Shown: positions 1-6,749 of the stretch, one piece after another | How positions within the stretch are numbered: position 1 is the stretch's first letter | Layout: each line of letters opens with the position of its first letter | NCBI GenBank assembly: GCA_947631315.1 | Contig: CANRLA010000040.1 | Span: 1-11,964 of the forward strand | Source of the DNA: an uncultured Clostridia bacterium | GTDB taxonomy: Bacteria > Bacillota > Clostridia > TANB77 > CAG-508 | Direction: 5' to 3' | DNA: 11,964 nt | Notes under the pieces: generated by a model | What the model was told of the DNA's origin: nothing | The model's database searches: none | The model's input: the letters and a program-made list of their open reading frames with translations, nothing else | Position numbers and translations under genes: made by a program

Positions 1-92
1 AAGTCAAGTAGAATCGGTTTAAACAATATATGGTACTCAAAGAGTATTAATTTCAAAAAGTTGTGACATATGATTGACTAACATACAAAGTA
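1..92. other. Unique flank upstream of the array
   Basis: This AT-rich stretch is not shared with the sequence in front of copy B. I see no gene, terminator or convincing promoter in it. It may be the tail of an intergenic region after another gene or another cassette outside the window. Confidence 0.4.
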
Positions 93-117
93 TTAAAAAA
101 ACGGAATAAATTACCTA

Positions 118-146
118 TTGACAATGAATATGATTTAATATAAAAT
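118..146 (+). promoter_or_regulatory. Promoter candidate P1, copy A
   Basis: A perfect TTGACA (118-123) is followed by a 17-nt spacer and TAAAAT (141-146), a good sigma-A-type promoter. It sits only 25 bp inside the left edge of the repeat, so each cassette copy carries its own promoter. Transcription would start near 153, giving a leader of almost 390 nt before the sortase gene. Confidence 0.6.
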
Positions 147-240
147 AAACACGAATAAATAATATGGTATAAAGCAACATAGTAAGGTTTAAAATGGCTA
201 AAAATATGGCACAGATATTTGAAAAAATTCGTGTAAAATA

Positions 241-269
241 TTGACTAAATAAAAATCAAGTGATAAAAT
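241..269 (+). promoter_or_regulatory. Promoter candidate P2 (extended -10), copy A
   Basis: TTGACT (241-246), a 17-nt spacer and TAAAAT (264-269) form a sigma-A-type promoter, strengthened by a TGA extended -10 element (261-263). Transcription would start near 276, leaving a leader of about 265 nt. An 8-codon open frame (ATG at 275, stop at 299-301) begins almost at the predicted start site; whether it is translated is unknown. Confidence 0.6.
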
Positions 270-332
270 TTGCTATGAATATCAAAGTATATGAAGCATA
301 AATTGGTATAAAAAACAAAAGCAAAAGCCTAG

Positions 333-349
333 ATTGCTATGGTAGCAAT
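333..349 (+). other. Leader hairpin 1, copy A
   Basis: A perfect 7-bp inverted repeat, ATTGCTA / TAGCAAT, with a TGG loop lies in the 5' leader downstream of both promoters. No U-tract follows, so it is not an intrinsic terminator. It could be an RNA structure or a protein-binding site. Confidence 0.4.
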
Positions 350-377
350 AGAATGTACCGTAAAATTATTTTTTTCT

Positions 378-407
378 ATTTATGTATAGGAAAACATATA
401 CATAAAT
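378..407 (+). other. Leader hairpin 2, copy A
   Basis: An 11-bp perfect inverted repeat (378-388 with 397-407, core TTTATGTATA / TATACATAAA) has an 8-nt loop, GGAAAACA. It lies in the untranslated leader and is flanked by T-rich sequence on the left and A-rich sequence on the right that could extend the pairing imperfectly. With hairpin 1 it makes the leader structured. No known riboswitch class is recognised. Confidence 0.45.
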
Positions 408-541
408 GAAAGTAATAGAAAATAGTAAAAAAAAGGATATATTCTAGATTTTAAGAATGGAGTACCAAACAAAGATATTAAATTTTTAATTTACATAAAT
501 TCATTCTGAGAATTAAAGGAGGTGAAAGGAAACAAGGGAAA

Positions 542-1225
542 GTGAAGCATATGGAACAACATAAAAAGAGGCTAGAGAAAAAGAAGACAAGAAAGAGAAA
601 AATCATAATAATATTAATAGCAATATTAATAATAATAGCCTTGATAGTTTTCTATATATTGCGAAGTAATACAGCAGATTTGGAAGAAATCACAGATTAT
701 GAATATGAAAATACCATCGAGAATGAGCTAGCAGAAGAGCCAACAAATGAGTTGGATGAAGGAATAGAAATAGTAGATGTTAGCGAAATGCCATCAAGAG
801 CAAATGGATATAAAGTAATGGGACAGATAGTGCTAGAAAAGATAGGAATACAGTGTTATATATTTGACACGAGTTCCAAAGAAGAAAGAGTAGCAGCACT
901 GAAAGTCGGGACGGTAAGATTTAGAGGGCCTGACGTAAATGAACCAGGAAATATATGTATAGAGGGGCATAACTATAGAAAGGTATTTACTAGATTAACA
1001 GAAATGGAGATAGGAGATACATTTTATATAGTAGGACGAGATGGAAGAAAAGTAACATATGAAATAAAAGAAATGATTCATAATGTAGAGCCAAATGATA
1101 TGAGCCATACATCACAGGAGACAGGCAATATAAGGAAAGTGACATTAATAACATGTGATCCACGGAGGACTCACGAGGTTTTTAGTAAAAGCCGAGCAGA
1201 AAAAATGAGTAGTGAAAAACTATGA
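542..1225 (+). CDS. Membrane-anchored sortase, copy A
   Basis: A 227-aa sortase: a cysteine transpeptidase that cuts a C-terminal sorting signal and links the protein to the cell wall. Residues 1-20 are Lys/Arg rich, 21-40 form one membrane span (N-in anchor), 41-90 are an acidic linker and about 91-217 the catalytic domain. The presumed catalytic His143 lies in EGHNYR and Cys205 in TLITC. Odd point: the THR-type position used by the catalytic Arg in many sortases reads RRTHEVF, with Glu212 there; Arg208, Arg209 or Arg218 might substitute. The GTG start at 542 is chosen because AAGGA (526-530) lies 11 nt upstream; the stronger AAAGGAGG (515-522) is 19 nt away, and ATG at 551 is possible. It leads a three-gene cassette, with the cohesin-like gene 54 nt downstream as the likely substrate. 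The sortase class is not assigned. Confidence 0.9.
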   Translation: MKHMEQHKKRLEKKKTRKRKIIIILIAILIIIALIVFYILRSNTADLEEITDYEYENTIENELAEEPTNELDEGIEIVDVSEMPSRANGYKVMGQIVLEKIGIQCYIFDTSSKEERVAALKVGTVRFRGPDVNEPGNICIEGHNYRKVFTRLTEMEIGDTFYIVGRDGRKVTYEIKEMIHNVEPNDMSHTSQETGNIRKVTLITCDPRRTHEVFSKSRAEKMSSEKL

Positions 1226-1279
1226 AAAAAATAATAATAAAAAAGTGTGATAACACAAAAAATTAGGAGGAAATAAAAA

Positions 1280-1987
1280 ATGAAAAAAATAACAATAATG
1301 AGTATAATATTATCAATATTATTAGTAATGACAACAGTAGTATGTGCAGCAGAAGGAGTAACAGCAACAGTAACAGCACCAGCAACAGTAGAAGAAGGAA
1401 CAGAGACAGTAGCAGTAACAGTAAGTCTAGATAAAGGAATAGGAATGGGAGACTTTGAAGTAAAATTAGGAACAGCAAATGTATTAAAATATAAAGATGC
1501 AACAGTAGAAGGAAATGGAATGGTAGAGCCAACAGAAAATGGTGGAGCATTCATAATGACTGGAACAACAAAGAAAATAACATTAAATTTTGAAGTAGTA
1601 GGAAAAGCAGGAGAATCAACAACAGTAGAATTTGTAAAGACAGGAGTATGGGGAGAAGACAGCTATGATAATAAAGAAGTAACAGTAAGTGGAAAACCAA
1701 CAATAACAATAGTAGCAAAACCAACAACAACACCAACAACAACACCAACAACAACACAAAAGCCAACAGAAGGAACAACAACACCAACACAAAAACCAAC
1801 AGAAGGAACAACAACACCAACAGGAAGTGAAGAAGATACACCTGCACCAACAGAAGGAGAGAATGCAGTAGTAACAACATCAACAGGAGATGATACATTT
1901 GACCAAACAGGAATGAATGTAGGAGTAGTAGCAGGAATAGCATTAGCAGTAGTAATAGGAACAGCAGTAGTAGTAAAAAGAAAATAA
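1280..1987 (+). CDS. Wall-anchored cohesin-like surface protein, copy A
   Basis: A 235-aa secreted protein. Residues 1-24 are a signal peptide (cleavage near VCA-AEG). Residues ~25-145 resemble a cohesin-type beta-sandwich: a VTVSLDKGIGMGDFEVKLG strand region, then ITLNFEVVGKAGESTTVEF. Residues 147-192 are a Pro/Thr linker with a perfect 11-residue repeat, QKPTEGTTTPT, at 160-170 and 171-181. The C-terminus has FDQTG (207-211), a hydrophobic span at ~214-232 and a KRK tail, the layout of a sortase sorting signal, though the motif is not canonical LPxTG. AGGAGG (1265-1270) is 9 nt before ATG. Four-fold degenerate codons (Ala, Thr, Val, Gly, Pro) end in A with only three exceptions that I found (ggt 1541, act 1559, cct 1841). 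The inferred role is a cell-wall receptor for the dockerin protein encoded next; the pairing is unproven. Confidence 0.8.
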   Translation: MKKITIMSIILSILLVMTTVVCAAEGVTATVTAPATVEEGTETVAVTVSLDKGIGMGDFEVKLGTANVLKYKDATVEGNGMVEPTENGGAFIMTGTTKKITLNFEVVGKAGESTTVEFVKTGVWGEDSYDNKEVTVSGKPTITIVAKPTTTPTTTPTTTQKPTEGTTTPTQKPTEGTTTPTGSEEDTPAPTEGENAVVTTSTGDDTFDQTGMNVGVVAGIALAVVIGTAVVVKRK

Positions 1988-2129
1988 TAAAAAATAAAAA
2001 AGAGATATATAAAAGATAAATAATAAAAAGAATTAAAAAATGAAAGAAAGAACAAAAGAGAAAGAATTTATTTTAGAATATTAAGAAAGATAAAAGAGAT
2101 ATTAATTTTTAAAATAAAATAAATAAAAG

Positions 2130-2167
2130 TCCCGAAAACCTATATATGAAGAATATATAGGAAGGGA
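2130..2167 (+). other. Intergenic hairpin before the dockerin gene, copy A
   Basis: A 9-bp perfect stem, CCTATATAT (2139-2147) with ATATATAGG (2153-2161), closes a GAAGA loop. An outer TCCC/GGGA pair (2130-2133 with 2164-2167) is joined across an asymmetric internal loop (GAAAA opposite AA). A-rich sequence follows, so it is not a terminator. It lies 29 nt before the GTG start in the 209-nt gap between the anchor and displayed-protein genes, where I see no clear promoter. It could be an mRNA processing or stability element, or an operator. Confidence 0.55.
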
Positions 2168-2196
2168 GGGATAAAAAAATAAGGAGGAATAAAGAA

Positions 2197-5100
2197 GTGA
2201 AGAAAAAGACATTATTATTAACAACACTTGCAGGAACAATGTTAGTAGCAGGAATGACAGCAACAGGTGTAAAAGCAGCAGTAGGAGAGAATGCAAAAGC
2301 AATAGTAAGAGAAGAAGCAAATGGAACAGGAACAGCATATGTAGAATTAGTAAACTCAAAATATGTATTAAATAAAGCAGATATAACAGAACTAATAAAT
2401 AAAAAATATGTTGATGCAGGAATAGCAGGAACAAAAGTAGCAGATGTAAAAGTAGGAGAAACAGCAGTAGAAGAAGGAGGAGCAGTAGGAACAGGAGCAA
2501 CAGTAGAATTAAATAATAATAGAAAATTAACAGTAGTAGTATATGGAGATGTAACAGGAGAGGGAGAAGTAACAACAGTAGATGCAAAGAGGACATTAGA
2601 AGGAGGACTAGAGAGTCCATATAGTGAAGCAGCAGATGTAGCAAATGGAGGAACAAAAACAGTAGATGCAAAAAGAATACTAGAATACTCAACACAAGGA
2701 ACAAAATTTGAAGATAATTTTGTAGATTCAGAGAATGAAAAGACAGATAATATACTAGGAAATGTAAAAACTGTTAAATTCCACAATACTAAAACTAAAG
2801 AAGTAACTGAAGGAAAAACAGATGCAAATGGTAAACTTACAAAATTACCAGACGATTTAACAGCTGACGGTGCGATATTCTATGGCTGGACAAAAGATAG
2901 TAAAACTCATGAATTAGTAGATGCTAATACAGTAATTGAAGAAGATGGTACTGTTTTATATTCTGTATGGGTTAAAGATGTCGCTGCAACTGTAAAAATT
3001 CACAATGGCAGTGATGAACCAGCAGAATTAACTGGATATAAAGCAGGAATGGAAATTGATTTAACTAGTGAAGAATTCGCAAAAAATGCAACACTTGACT
3101 TTGGAGAGAAGCCTGGTGTTACTTGTACACATACAGGTTGGTTTGTTAAAGAAGATGCAACAAGAACAGCTTATGGAACAGATTCAACTAATAGGAAATA
3201 TGTAATTCCACCAATCTATGATGAAGATGAAGCAGCTGTACCTGAAAATGTTGAAGTAAACTTCTACCCATCTTGGGATGTTAAAGTTGATTCAACAGCA
3301 AAAGTCGAAGACTTAGAAAAAATATTAGAAGTTTTGGAAAATGATGCAGAACAATCATGTGGAAATGTTGTAATAAATGCTGAAGTTCAATTAAGTCAAC
3401 CAATAAATATTCCTGAAGGTGTAAATGTTACATTTAAAAAACCAGCTAAGTTAAATGGGGTAACTGTGCCAGCTAATGGAACACTTACATTTGATGACGA
3501 AGTGACCTTTAATGGAGAATTAAAATTAGATGATAATTATTATAAAGAAAATACAGAAGTTCCAACAGCAATAACATTTAATGATGATGTAGTTGTAGGA
3601 GATAGTGCTTATTTACCTACAAAAGGCATTGAAAAAGCTGACGGAATAACAGTCACAAAACAAGTTTCTAACTCAAAAGTTGATAGTGAAAACGTTGGAT
3701 TAAGCGATTCTTTAAATAATGAAGAATATAATATAGTACAATTAAAAGATTCAGTTATTGAAGAACAAGAACTTGTTATTGAAGAAGACACAAAGACTAC
3801 ATTAGACTTAAATGGAAAACAATTATATATAAATAGCTACAGAAAAATGAAAAATAATGGAGATTTAACTATTATAGATGCAACTAAAGCAAATGCACAT
3901 CTTATTGCGACAGGAGAAATAGTAAATAGTGGAAATCTTGTTATTGGTGAAATTAATACAGAGGGTGAAGAGGTAACAGGCGTTAAGGGTGTAACAATAG
4001 ATAATAGGTATGCTAGTGATGGATTGGCAGTTATAACGAACACAGGAAGCCTAATAATAAATGATGGTGAAATTAAAGATGTAGTTACGACTAAAGCATC
4101 TAGAGCTACTATTGAAAACGGAGCTGAAGGTACATTAGAGATTAATGGTGGTATTGTAAATTCTGAAACAACTCAAAAATCTCCAGCAATCTTAAATGAA
4201 GGAGAAGCAATAATAACTGGTGGCACAATTGAAAGAACAAATAATAATGATACTCATCCAAATGGATATTATGCAGTTGTAAATCATGGTAAAATGACAA
4301 TAAAAGATGGAACATTCAAAATGTCGAAAAATAATATAGCTAATGCAACTAGTGCATTAATAGAAAATGGATACTCAAAAGGAAATGAAGCATTAGATGA
4401 AAATGAAAATCCTGTAGCAATATCAGATTTAACAATTGAAGATGGAACATTTGAAGGTGGAAGATATTTAATTGCTAGTGATTATAATGCTAAAACAACT
4501 GTAAAAGGTGGACATTATAAGGCTGTTAAGGCAACAGATGACCCTCTAGAGAATGGAAATATGAGCAAAGACGCAACAAGAAGTATATTTAAAGTTGTTG
4601 GAGAAATGATTTTAGACTTTGATAAAGAATCAACAATTGACTTAGGAACATCTTCAAAAACAAAGGTTGCTTTAATTGGTGACCAATATCTAAAAGCAGA
4701 TTTAAGTGAAACCAATAAGGTACTAAAGGACTATTTAGAAGTTCATCAATTAGATTTAGATAAAGTAAAAATAACTGAAGGAGAATCAGAAGTTACAGTA
4801 GATAATTTAAGTGATTTATTTAAGATTGAGAAAGAAAGCAACGGAACAGGAACTAAATTAGAAAAATCTAAAATAGTTATCCATATTGGTGGAGAAGAGA
4901 TTGACCCTGTAGACGCTGGAAAACATCTTCTATCAATAATGAAAAATTTTGTTGCAACAAACAGTATAACAGGTGTAGATAATGAGAAGAATGTTGTTGA
5001 AATAATATTAGATGGAGATGTTGAAATAGAAAAACAAACAGCTCCAGCAGTTCCAGGATACAAATTAACAAAACAAAATACAACATTAAAGATGAATGGA

Positions 5101-5301
5101 CATAACTTAACAATACATTCTTTATATACATTTTCTAATAATATAACAGTTGAGGGAAATGGAAAGATTACTTTAATTAACCCTGAATTAGAAACTTATA
5201 CATTAGACATATATACAGACGGGGATATGATGACTGACGATGAATTAGCAGCCGTAGCAGAAGAGGAAGAATGGATTGAAGTTAATAAAGCAACTAACTA
5301 A
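2197..5301 (+). CDS. Secreted dockerin-like, InlB-repeat and beta-helix surface protein, copy A
   Basis: A 1034-aa secreted protein starting at GTG, with AGGAGG (2182-2187) 9 nt upstream. A signal peptide covers 1-27 (VKA-AVG). Residues ~105-168 form a dockerin-like module: YGDVTGEGEVTTVDAKRTL at about 116-134, then ADVANGGTKTVDAKRIL at ~146-162; the second calcium loop is one residue short and lacks several acidic ligands. Residues ~191-260 match the InlB/Listeria-Bacteroides repeat pattern (FYGW ... LYSVWV), and ~264-362 is a divergent second one (TGWFV ... FYPSW). From ~375 come short strand-turn repeats such as GTLEINGGIV, GEAIITGGTI and GKMTIKDGTF, typical of right-handed beta-helices. 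The tail is acidic, with no LPxTG or membrane span, so surface attachment would need the dockerin. Codons 1-186 are identical to the second copy, after which the genes diverge. No enzymatic motif is recognised; adhesion or immune interaction is a guess. Confidence 0.85.
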   Translation: MKKKTLLLTTLAGTMLVAGMTATGVKAAVGENAKAIVREEANGTGTAYVELVNSKYVLNKADITELINKKYVDAGIAGTKVADVKVGETAVEEGGAVGTGATVELNNNRKLTVVVYGDVTGEGEVTTVDAKRTLEGGLESPYSEAADVANGGTKTVDAKRILEYSTQGTKFEDNFVDSENEKTDNILGNVKTVKFHNTKTKEVTEGKTDANGKLTKLPDDLTADGAIFYGWTKDSKTHELVDANTVIEEDGTVLYSVWVKDVAATVKIHNGSDEPAELTGYKAGMEIDLTSEEFAKNATLDFGEKPGVTCTHTGWFVKEDATRTAYGTDSTNRKYVIPPIYDEDEAAVPENVEVNFYPSWDVKVDSTAKVEDLEKILEVLENDAEQSCGNVVINAEVQLSQPINIPEGVNVTFKKPAKLNGVTVPANGTLTFDDEVTFNGELKLDDNYYKENTEVPTAITFNDDVVVGDSAYLPTKGIEKADGITVTKQVSNSKVDSENVGLSDSLNNEEYNIVQLKDSVIEEQELVIEEDTKTTLDLNGKQLYINSYRKMKNNGDLTIIDATKANAHLIATGEIVNSGNLVIGEINTEGEEVTGVKGVTIDNRYASDGLAVITNTGSLIINDGEIKDVVTTKASRATIENGAEGTLEINGGIVNSETTQKSPAILNEGEAIITGGTIERTNNNDTHPNGYYAVVNHGKMTIKDGTFKMSKNNIANATSALIENGYSKGNEALDENENPVAISDLTIEDGTFEGGRYLIASDYNAKTTVKGGHYKAVKATDDPLENGNMSKDATRSIFKVVGEMILDFDKESTIDLGTSSKTKVALIGDQYLKADLSETNKVLKDYLEVHQLDLDKVKITEGESEVTVDNLSDLFKIEKESNGTGTKLEKSKIVIHIGGEEIDPVDAGKHLLSIMKNFVATNSITGVDNEKNVVEIILDGDVEIEKQTAPAVPGYKLTKQNTTLKMNGHNLTIHSLYTFSNNITVEGNGKITLINPELETYTLDIYTDGDMMTDDELAAVAEEEEWIEVNKATN

Positions 5302-5336
5302 TAAAAGTTATTTAAATTATAATAACATATAAAAAA

Positions 5337-5367
5337 TCAAAGAGGGTGTCTTAGGACGCCCTTTTTG
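5337..5367 (+). terminator. Intrinsic terminator after copy A
   Basis: AGGGTGTC (5343-5350) pairs with GACGCCCT (5355-5362), with one G-T wobble, around a TTAG loop, followed by a T-run to 5366. Flanking caaag/ttttg bases extend the stem. It lies about 40 nt after the large gene's stop and ends the first cassette transcript. Confidence 0.88.
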
Positions 5368-5562
5368 TTAAAAAATTTATATGAATTTTTAGTTTTTTAA
5401 TATATAAGCTTGGAAATTAAAAAAATGTCATATAAAAGAGGTAGTCCATGGAAAATGACACAAAATAAATCAAGTAATATATGCAGAACTAAAGTATTTT
5501 TTTACTTATTTAACTTATGTATAAATAATATCTTGAAAAAAAGCGAAAACCCTTCCAAAATG
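5368..5562. other. Unique spacer between cassettes
   Basis: These 195 AT-rich bases lie between the copy A terminator and the left edge of repeat copy B. I see no supported gene. A 67-codon open frame (TTG at 5410 to 5613) crosses into the repeat, has no good ribosome site and no recognisable protein features. The spacer does not match the 92 bases in front of copy A. Confidence 0.5.
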
Positions 5563-5587
5563 TTAAAAAAACGGAATAAATTACCTA

Positions 5588-5616
5588 TTGACAATGAATA
5601 TGATTTAATATAAAAT
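5588..5616 (+). promoter_or_regulatory. Promoter candidate P1, copy B
   Basis: TTGACA (5588-5593), a 17-nt spacer and TAAAAT (5611-5616), the exact counterpart of the promoter at 118. The preceding terminator at 5337-5367 means copy B probably depends on its own promoters. Confidence 0.6.
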
Positions 5617-5710
5617 AAACACGAATAAATAATATGGTATAAAGCAACATAGTAAGGTTTAAAATGGCTAAAAATATGGCACAGATATTTGAAAAAATTC
5701 GTGTAAAATA

Positions 5711-5739
5711 TTGACTAAATAAAAATCAAGTGATAAAAT
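5711..5739 (+). promoter_or_regulatory. Promoter candidate P2 (extended -10), copy B
   Basis: TTGACT (5711-5716), a 17-nt spacer, TGA extension and TAAAAT (5734-5739), identical to the element at 241-269. Confidence 0.6.
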
Positions 5740-5802
5740 TTGCTATGAATATCAAAGTATATGAAGCATAAATTGGTATAAAAAACAAAAGCAAAAGCCT
5801 AG

Positions 5803-5819
5803 ATTGCTATGGTAGCAAT
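5803..5819 (+). other. Leader hairpin 1, copy B
   Basis: A 7-bp perfect stem, ATTGCTA / TAGCAAT, with a TGG loop; the counterpart of 333-349. Confidence 0.4.
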
Positions 5820-5847
5820 AGAATGTACCGTAAAATTATTTTTTTCT

Positions 5848-5877
5848 ATTTATGTATAGGAAAACATATACATAAAT
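5848..5877 (+). other. Leader hairpin 2, copy B
   Basis: An 11-bp perfect inverted repeat around an 8-nt loop; the counterpart of 378-407. Confidence 0.45.
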
Positions 5878-6011
5878 GAAAGTAATAGAAAATAGTAAAA
5901 AAAAGGATATATTCTAGATTTTAAGAATGGAGTACCAAACAAAGATATTAAATTTTTAATTTACATAAATTCATTCTGAGAATTAAAGGAGGTGAAAGGA
6001 AACAAGGGAAA

Positions 6012-6695
6012 GTGAAGCATATGGAACAACATAAAAAGAGGCTAGAGAAAAAGAAGACAAGAAAGAGAAAAATCATAATAATATTAATAGCAATATTAAT
6101 AATAATAGCCTTGATAGTTTTCTATATATTGCGAAGTAATACAGCAGATTTGGAAGAAATCACAGATTATGAATATGAAAATACCATCGAGAATGAGCTA
6201 GCAGAAGAGCCAACAAATGAGTTGGATGAAGGAATAGAAATAGTAGATGTTAGCGAAATGCCATCAAGAGCAAATGGATATAAAGTAATGGGACAGATAG
6301 TGCTAGAAAAGATAGGAATACAGTGTTATATATTTGACACGAGTTCCAAAGAAGAAAGAGTAGCAGCACTGAAAGTCGGGACGGTAAGATTTAGAGGGCC
6401 TGACGTAAATGAACCAGGAAATATATGTATAGAGGGGCATAACTATAGAAAGGTATTTACTAGATTAACAGAAATGGAGATAGGAGATACATTTTATATA
6501 GTAGGACGAGATGGAAGAAAAGTAACATATGAAATAAAAGAAATGATTCATAATGTAGAGCCAAATGATATGAGCCATACATCACAGGAGACAGGCAATA
6601 TAAGGAAAGTGACATTAATAACATGTGATCCACGGAGGACTCACGAGGTTTTTAGTAAAAGCCGAGCAGAAAAAATGAGTAGTGAAAAACTATGA
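6012..6695 (+). CDS. Membrane-anchored sortase, copy B
   Basis: A 227-aa protein identical to the sortase at 542-1225: basic N-terminus, membrane span 21-40, presumed catalytic His143 and Cys205 (TLITC), and the same Glu212 in RRTHEVF where many sortases have the catalytic Arg. The GTG start and its uncertainty are the same. A second identical sortase seems unnecessary for function, since one enzyme could process both anchors; it appears to be carried along because the whole constant block was duplicated. It leads the second cassette and is probably co-transcribed with the next two genes. Confidence 0.9.
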   Translation: MKHMEQHKKRLEKKKTRKRKIIIILIAILIIIALIVFYILRSNTADLEEITDYEYENTIENELAEEPTNELDEGIEIVDVSEMPSRANGYKVMGQIVLEKIGIQCYIFDTSSKEERVAALKVGTVRFRGPDVNEPGNICIEGHNYRKVFTRLTEMEIGDTFYIVGRDGRKVTYEIKEMIHNVEPNDMSHTSQETGNIRKVTLITCDPRRTHEVFSKSRAEKMSSEKL

Positions 6696-6749
6696 AAAAA
6701 ATAATAATAAAAAAGTGTGATAACACAAAAAATTAGGAGGAAATAAAAA

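Larger units (their letters stand above)
93..2754. repeat. Constant region, copy A of 2662-bp direct repeat
   Basis: This segment matches 5563-8224 with a constant offset of 5470 bp, and I found no mismatch by eye. The left edge falls at ttaaaaaaacgg, where the preceding bases (ta versus tg) already differ. The right edge is inside codon 187 of the large gene, where cta (2755) meets tta (8225). The repeat carries the promoters, leader, sortase gene, cohesin-like gene and the signal-peptide/dockerin part of the large gene. No transposase, integrase or terminal inverted repeats are visible at the edges, so homologous duplication or gene conversion fits better than transposition. Exact identity over coding and non-coding DNA implies very recent duplication, ongoing conversion, or an assembly effect. 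Confidence 0.97.

Noticed and set aside
542..562. ATG at 551 as the sortase start
   Set aside because: Not excluded, but GTG at 542 is closer to the AAGGA at 526-530. The choice adds only three residues and does not affect the membrane span or catalytic domain.
1720..1830. Periodic caacaacaacacc stretch as a possible CRISPR or VNTR
   Set aside because: It is an in-frame Pro/Thr linker inside the cohesin-like protein, with only two perfect 33-bp units and no spacers. Length variation is possible but cannot be seen here, because both copies are identical.
2130..2167. Intrinsic terminator between the cohesin and dockerin genes
   Set aside because: The stem is AT-rich and is followed by purine-rich AAGGGAGGG, not a T-run, so it should not terminate transcription.
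1171..2786. Long minus-strand open frames (Leu/Ser/Val-rich, up to 225 codons), repeated at 6641-8310 and 8626-9372
   Set aside because: They are antisense shadows of genes whose A-ending codons contain few stop complements. Their low-complexity poly-Leu/poly-Ser composition and lack of ribosome sites argue against real proteins.
93..5562. Cassette as a transposon
   Set aside because: No transposase, integrase, terminal inverted repeats or target-site duplications are visible at the repeat edges. Homologous duplication or conversion explains the structure more simply.
5410..5613. 67-codon plus-strand frame starting with TTG
   Set aside because: It crosses the repeat edge and the P1 promoter, has no good ribosome site, lacks recognisable features, and its start lies in unique spacer not found in front of copy A.
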